Below are positions 16,512-20,067 of a DNA stretch of 20,067 bases, one piece after another. The translations under genes were made by a program, and so were the position numbers. The DNA is from Microbacter sp049976245 (lineage in GTDB: Bacteria; Bacteroidota; Bacteroidia; Bacteroidales; Paludibacteraceae): NCBI GenBank assembly GCA_049976245.1, contig JBMFIQ010000038.1, forward strand, positions 1-20,067, written 5' to 3'. Positions within the stretch are counted from its first letter, which is position 1; each line of letters begins with the position of its first letter. The notes under the pieces were generated by a model that saw only the letters and a list, made by a program, of their open reading frames with translations, searched no databases and had not been told where the DNA came from.

Positions 16512-17100
16512 TTCCTTGAAGGTTGTTGAAATTTTCTATTCCATTCAGGGCGAAGGAGCAAATGTGGGGCAACCGGCCATTTTTGTACGCTTGGCAGGTT
16601 GCAATGAACAATGTTGGTTTTGCGACACCGACTGGGCTCACGGCACCGAGATGAGCATGCCTGAAATCGCATCAAAAGTGAAACAATATCCTGCCAAACG
16701 CATCATTTGGACTGGCGGCGAACCTACTTTGCAATTGACCAACGAAGTGTTGGATCATTTCAATGGCTATTTTCACTGCATCGAAACCAACGGAACCAAT
16801 CCCGTACCTTCTAACATCGATTACATTGCCTGCAGCCCTAAAGTTCCGCCTGCTATCCTACGTCAAAATTTCGACTTCGTGGATGAATTGCGCTATCCAC
16901 TGTGGGTGGGTGAAGTGCCTCCATCCATCGACGAATTGCCCCCGGCGGCCAACTATTTTGTCAGTCCCGTTTTTGAAGGAGATGAGAAAAAACGCTTCGC
17001 TCTGAGCAATGAAAACCTCCAATATTGCCTCGATTTTGTGAAACAACATCCCCAATGGCGATTGTCGGTGCAGGTTCACAAGCTGCTCAACGTAGAATGA
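16498..17100 (+). CDS. queE: 7-carboxy-7-deazaguanine synthase (radical SAM)
   Basis: A 200-aa QueE. It uses S-adenosylmethionine and a [4Fe-4S] cluster for the radical ring contraction of 6-carboxytetrahydropterin to 7-carboxy-7-deazaguanine, the product step right after QueD. The cluster motif CX3CX2C is C35, C39 and C42 in 'AGCNEQCWFCDTDW'. The N-terminal 'FYSIQGEGANVGQPAIFVR' (13-31) is the QueE signature and 'WTGGEPTLQ' (70-78) is the SAM-binding GGEP. 'ACSPK' and the C-terminal 'RLSVQVHKLLNVE' also fit the family. The start codon lies within the last codons of queD (14-nt overlap), so translation is probably coupled. No defects are visible. Confidence 0.95.
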   Translation: MNWNDSLKVVEIFYSIQGEGANVGQPAIFVRLAGCNEQCWFCDTDWAHGTEMSMPEIASKVKQYPAKRIIWTGGEPTLQLTNEVLDHFNGYFHCIETNGTNPVPSNIDYIACSPKVPPAILRQNFDFVDELRYPLWVGEVPPSIDELPPAANYFVSPVFEGDEKKRFALSNENLQYCLDFVKQHPQWRLSVQVHKLLNVE

Positions 17101-17118
17101 ACCCTTGTGCGAAGCGCC

Positions 17119-17150
17119 TTTCTAAACTTAAAAAGATTTCACTACATTTG
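17119..17150 (+). promoter_or_regulatory. Candidate promoter for the leader ORF and M13 peptidase
   Basis: TACATTTG (17143-17150) is an exact TAnnTTTG -7 box. TTTC (17119-17122) 20 nt upstream is a good -33 box (consensus TTTG). Transcription would start near 17157, giving about 64 nt of leader before the 31-codon ORF and about 155 nt before the peptidase ATG. Confidence 0.6.
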
Positions 17151-17220
17151 CATCACAAATCTAATCAAAAGAGCTTTTGGGTTGTTTTTTTAATTAAAAA
17201 CAAATCACAACAAAAACACA

Positions 17221-17316
17221 ATGAAACGAGCCATAAAACGAGCTTATGCTCGAGCGTATGACTACTTTGGCGAGTTCCACCCATCCTTAATGTTAAAAAT
17301 TAAAATAGACGTATGA
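17221..17316 (+). CDS. Short upstream ORF (31 codons), ATGA-coupled to the M13 peptidase
   Basis: An ATG at 17221 opens a 31-residue frame that ends in a TGA sharing bases with the peptidase start (ATGA at 17313-17316). The peptide begins M then KRAI-KRAY-ARAY, three tandem 4-residue units. The three Ala codons are GCC, GCT and GCG, so the residue is kept while the codon varies, and every Arg is CGA. It ends 'LMLKIKIDV'. It is not a signal peptide and matches nothing I know. Within it CGAGC-TTAT-GCTCG (17239-17252) can form a hairpin. An A-rich leader precedes the ATG, as for most genes here. It may be a translated leader controlling the peptidase, a small protein, or chance. The position between a promoter and an exact ATGA overlap favours translation. 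Confidence 0.45.
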   Translation: MKRAIKRAYARAYDYFGEFHPSLMLKIKIDV

Positions 17317-19361
17317 AAAACATGACGCTTGTTAACCGATTATTTGCATTTGTTGCTTTTCCCCTGTTTGTTTTGTCTGCATGGCCTATCGCAGCCCAAA
17401 CAGAAGATGTGCTGGTTTCCCACATTGACTCAACCGTCGTTCCGGGAAATGATTTTTTTATGTTTGCCAACGGAAGATGGTTCAAACAACATCCCATCCC
17501 ACCCAGCGAACAATCCAACGGGATTTTTCAGATGATTCAGGACACCATCAATGCGCAGATTCATGATCTCTGCGTCACTTCGGCTACCATGCGCAATGCC
17601 CCTGCAGGAAGCGCTCGCCAAAAAATCGGCGATTTGTATTATTCGGGAATGGACAGTGCCTCACTCAACCGACAAGGACTCACGCCACTCAATAACCTCT
17701 TTGCACGCATCAACCGAATTCAAAACCGAAAAGATCTCGTGGCAATGACCGCTTTCATCCACACAGTGGCAGCTGCACCTATGTTCGATTTTTACGTGGG
17801 ACAAGACGACAAAATCAGCAGCAAAAATGCCATTCATCTTTCACAAGGTGGATTGAGCCTGCCCGATCGCGATTACTACTTTGCCAACGATAAACAGGCG
17901 ATTTTGGTGCGCAACCAATTTAAGATCTATCTCCAAAATCAATTCCGCAACATCGGTTATACTCCTGCTCAAGCCATGGAAGCAGCCAACCATGTCATCT
18001 CTATCGAAACAGCGTTGGCCAAGGCCTCGCGTGAACGTGCCGACACCAGAGACCCACTGAAAAATTATTCGAAATGCTCATTAACATCCTTCGAAAAAAA
18101 ATATCCGCAACTCAACACGGGTGCTTTTCTCACCGCCATAGGACTTCCCACTGTCGACTCCCTCATTGTGGGACAACCTGAGTTCTTCGCTTCGTTAAAC
18201 GTAATGATGCTGCATATCCCGCTTGCTCAATGGAAAGATTATTTGAAATTTCAACTTGTCAACGGCCTTGCAAACTATCTGAACGACAAGACATACCTCT
18301 TATCATTTGGGTTTTACTCCAAAACACTGCGTGGCATTCAGGAACCACGCCCTCGTTGGAAACGCGTGACCGACCAGGTGAACGGCGCTTTGGGCGATTT
18401 AGTGGGTCAGGTTTATGTGGCTGACTACCTTCCCAAAGGCACCAAAGCCAAATTGTACGAAATTGGCCACCGCATCAAAGAAGTGTATGCTTCTCGTATC
18501 AAAAACCTCGATTGGATGACGCCCGAAACCAAAGAAAAAGCATTGCACAAATTGGATGTCATGATCATGAAAGTAGGCTATCCCGATCGTTGGAAAGACA
18601 TGAGTACCTTGACCATTGATCGAAAATCGTACGTTCAAAACATGATGCGCGCCAATGAATGGGCTACCCGTTACATGATTTCAAAATACGGCAAACCGGT
18701 CGATCGCACCGAATGGGACATGGAACCACAAACTTACAACGCCTATTACAATCCTTCCAACAACGAAATTGTGGTGCCGGGTTGCAACATTCTGGTGCCG
18801 GGCTACGAGCACAAAATGGCCGACGATGCCATCCTCTACTCCATCATCGGCGGATCTACTTTTGGGCACGAAATGACCCACGGATTCGACGATCAGGGAA
18901 GCAAATACGATGCCGAAGGCAATCTACACAACTGGTGGACATCGCAGGACAGCGCAAAATTTTATGCCAAAACCCGCATGTTGGTAGCTCAATTTGATCG
19001 ATACATTGCCGTGGACAGTCTCCATGTGAACGGAGCAATGACCTTAGGCGAAAACATTGCCGATCTGGGAGGCATCACCATGGGCTATCAGGCATTTCAA
19101 CAAACCGACGAGTACAAAGCCAACAAAAAAATCGGAGGATTAACCCCCGACGAACGCTTTTTCTTAGGCTATGCCATGGCTTGGATGGTCAATGAACGGC
19201 CTCAGGCCATTGCCAATCAGGTTAGAAGCGACGTACATTCACCGGCCAAATTCCGTGTCAACGGTCCATTGTCCGATTTAGATCCTTTCTACAAGACATT
19301 TCACGTGCACAAAGGAGATGCCATGTGGCTGCCGGAATCGCTCCGTGTGAAAATTTGGTAA
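17313..19361 (+). CDS. Secreted M13 family zinc metallopeptidase (neprilysin/PepO-like)
   Basis: A 682-aa endopeptidase of family M13. A signal peptide (MKNMTLVNRLFAFVAFPLF, core to about 28, likely cut after A27-A28-Q29) directs export. The N-terminal M13 domain (about 37-420) contains 'PGNDFFMFANGRW' (44-56). The catalytic domain has 'NAYYNP' (476-481, substrate backbone binding), the zinc site H519-E520-x-x-H523 in 'GHEMTHGFDDQG', the third ligand E580 in 'GENIADLGG', and ends in '-VKIW', the conserved C-terminal Trp pocket. The usual 'FPA(G/A)ILQ' is 'VPGCNILVPG' (488-497), a variant I associate with a Bacteroidota subgroup. It should cleave short peptides in the periplasm or at the surface. 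No lipobox Cys is seen. The start overlaps the stop of the 31-codon ORF. A strong hairpin lies 63 nt after the stop. Confidence 0.95.
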   Translation: MKNMTLVNRLFAFVAFPLFVLSAWPIAAQTEDVLVSHIDSTVVPGNDFFMFANGRWFKQHPIPPSEQSNGIFQMIQDTINAQIHDLCVTSATMRNAPAGSARQKIGDLYYSGMDSASLNRQGLTPLNNLFARINRIQNRKDLVAMTAFIHTVAAAPMFDFYVGQDDKISSKNAIHLSQGGLSLPDRDYYFANDKQAILVRNQFKIYLQNQFRNIGYTPAQAMEAANHVISIETALAKASRERADTRDPLKNYSKCSLTSFEKKYPQLNTGAFLTAIGLPTVDSLIVGQPEFFASLNVMMLHIPLAQWKDYLKFQLVNGLANYLNDKTYLLSFGFYSKTLRGIQEPRPRWKRVTDQVNGALGDLVGQVYVADYLPKGTKAKLYEIGHRIKEVYASRIKNLDWMTPETKEKALHKLDVMIMKVGYPDRWKDMSTLTIDRKSYVQNMMRANEWATRYMISKYGKPVDRTEWDMEPQTYNAYYNPSNNEIVVPGCNILVPGYEHKMADDAILYSIIGGSTFGHEMTHGFDDQGSKYDAEGNLHNWWTSQDSAKFYAKTRMLVAQFDRYIAVDSLHVNGAMTLGENIADLGGITMGYQAFQQTDEYKANKKIGGLTPDERFFLGYAMAWMVNERPQAIANQVRSDVHSPAKFRVNGPLSDLDPFYKTFHVHKGDAMWLPESLRVKIW

Positions 19362-19424
19362 TCATAGCATTCTGACAACCATTTAAGCTCAAAATATTTT
19401 CCTTCTCGAAATTCAACCCAATAT

Positions 19425-19475
19425 AAGAGCATGGCAACAACGGAACTTCAACGTTCTGCTCACTGCCATGCTCTT
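19425..19475 (+). terminator. Perfect 12-bp inverted repeat, possible transcription terminator
   Basis: AAGAGCATGGCA (19425-19436) and TGCCATGCTCTT (19464-19475) are exact reverse complements around a 27-nt loop, which itself contains a small GAAC/GTTC stem. It is 63 nt downstream of the M13 peptidase stop. It is followed by a short T-rich stretch (TTTGTCATTT) rather than a clean U-run, so termination is likely but not certain. Confidence 0.5.
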
Positions 19476-19571
19476 TGTCATTTCACCCTCCGCTCATTTC
19501 GTTCATTCCCTTCATTCCGCATCAAAATATTCCAAAAATATGCATTTTAACATAGGATTATTTTTTTATGG

Positions 19572-19604
19572 ATTGAATACAATCAAAATGTTTTTATAAA
19601 TTTG
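19572..19604 (+). promoter_or_regulatory. Candidate promoter for the DUF6261-like remnant
   Basis: TAAATTTG (19597-19604) fits the -7 box and ATTG (19572-19575) lies 21 nt upstream. The predicted start near 19611 is about 20 nt before the ATG at 19630. Confidence 0.4.
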
Positions 19605-19629
19605 CAACTATTAAGGTTCTTTCTCATCA

Positions 19630-20006
19630 ATGGTTCAAGTTGCAAAGGCGTTGCAACAAAGTTTAGATGACAAAGCAAAACGATCTTCACCGCTAACACA
19701 CGATGCATCGTCAAAATGACCAACGCCATGCTTCACCACTTTGACGCCTCCATAAGCGAAGCAGCTTCACGGATGAAAATGGTTCTTGACACTTTTACAG
19801 GCATAAGCCGATTGTCGTACAACAAAGAATCGTTTGCCATCATTAAATTGCTCGAATACCTGAAAGGATCATTGGCAGGCGACGTTACAACCATCGGGTT
19901 GACAAGCTGGTTGAACGAATTGGAAGCCAAAAACAAAGCCTTCGAAAAACTCTTCGTCAACCGATATGACGAGACGACCTCAAAAACCGTTATGAAACCC
20001 CCATGA
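19630..20006 (+). pseudogene. Degraded DUF6261-like gene (two overlapping fragments)
   Basis: The 96-aa frame at 19716-20006 resembles the middle of DUF6261-type Bacteroidota proteins (about 230-240 aa, function unknown). The shared pattern is 'LHHFDASISEAASRM' near the start, then 'YNKESFAIIKLLEYLKG', 'TIGLTSWLNELEAKNKAFEKL' region and 'RYDETTSKT'. It then stops at 'VMKPP', where the family continues for roughly another 80 residues. Upstream, a 29-codon frame (19630-19719) ends with an ATGA overlap in a different frame. Its 'KRSSPLTHDASSK' looks like the family's preceding segment with deletions. Together this reads as a gene that has lost its N-terminal part and C-terminal third and has a frame change at about 19716. 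A pair of coupled small proteins is the alternative. The family name is from memory of the motif pattern. Confidence 0.55.
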
Positions 20007-20067
20007 CAATCAATTGACGCCCGAGAGAATGAAAATAAAGAGGGCAGAGAGAGGTAGTTTTTCTATG

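Noticed and set aside
1..20067. Mobile element, CRISPR array, defence island or biosynthetic cluster
   Set aside because: No transposase, integrase, cas gene, regularly spaced repeats, toxin-antitoxin pair or cluster of specialised enzymes is visible; most genes are core metabolism.

Overview
The window is a stretch of ordinary chromosome from a member of the Bacteroidota, most likely order Bacteroidales. Four things point there. Several genes follow a TAnnTTTG -7 box with a TTTG-like -33 box about 20 nt upstream, and few have a Shine-Dalgarno sequence. purL is a single long chain of 1237 aa. There are lineage-typical families: an OmpA protein with a PD40 propeller, DUF3467, and a remnant resembling DUF6261. 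The base composition is moderately AT-rich. I see no rRNA, tRNA, CRISPR array, transposase or prophage gene.

Layout. 1-5.4 kb, minus strand: an SRPBCC/AHSA1-like protein, a DEDDh 3'-5' exonuclease 19 nt behind an OmpA-PD40 outer-membrane protein, a PlsC acyltransferase and a secreted alpha/beta hydrolase. 5.7-7.9 kb, plus strand: a RecD-like superfamily 1 helicase coupled by an ATGA overlap to a TatD-type metallohydrolase. These meet purL (minus strand, 7.86-11.58 kb) head-on with a 1-nt gap. 12-13.1 kb, plus strand: surE and a small three-helix membrane protein, converging with a 2-nt gap on a DUF3467 gene. 13.5-15.8 kb, minus strand: pcm and a broken or split ClC Cl-/H+ antiporter. 16.1-19.4 kb, plus strand: queD and queE (overlapping; two steps of queuosine/7-deazaguanine synthesis) and a secreted M13 metallopeptidase preceded by an unlisted 31-codon ORF. 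19.6-20.0 kb: a degraded DUF6261-like gene.

Most genes are housekeeping functions: purine synthesis, tRNA modification, protein repair, nucleotide phosphatase, lipid synthesis and DNA repair. The most notable observation is that the TatD-family protein (7208-7861) appears circularly permuted. The metal-binding HxH motif that normally opens the protein ("DAHTH") is absent from the N-terminus and lies in the last eight residues, while all other metal ligands are present in the usual order. Second is the ClC gene, split by a T-run frameshift and a separate TAA stop that falls in the linker between the two pseudo-symmetric halves of the fold. Third is the short ORF upstream of the M13 peptidase, with a triple [K/A]RA[I/Y] repeat, a hairpin, its own upstream promoter and an ATGA overlap with the peptidase start.
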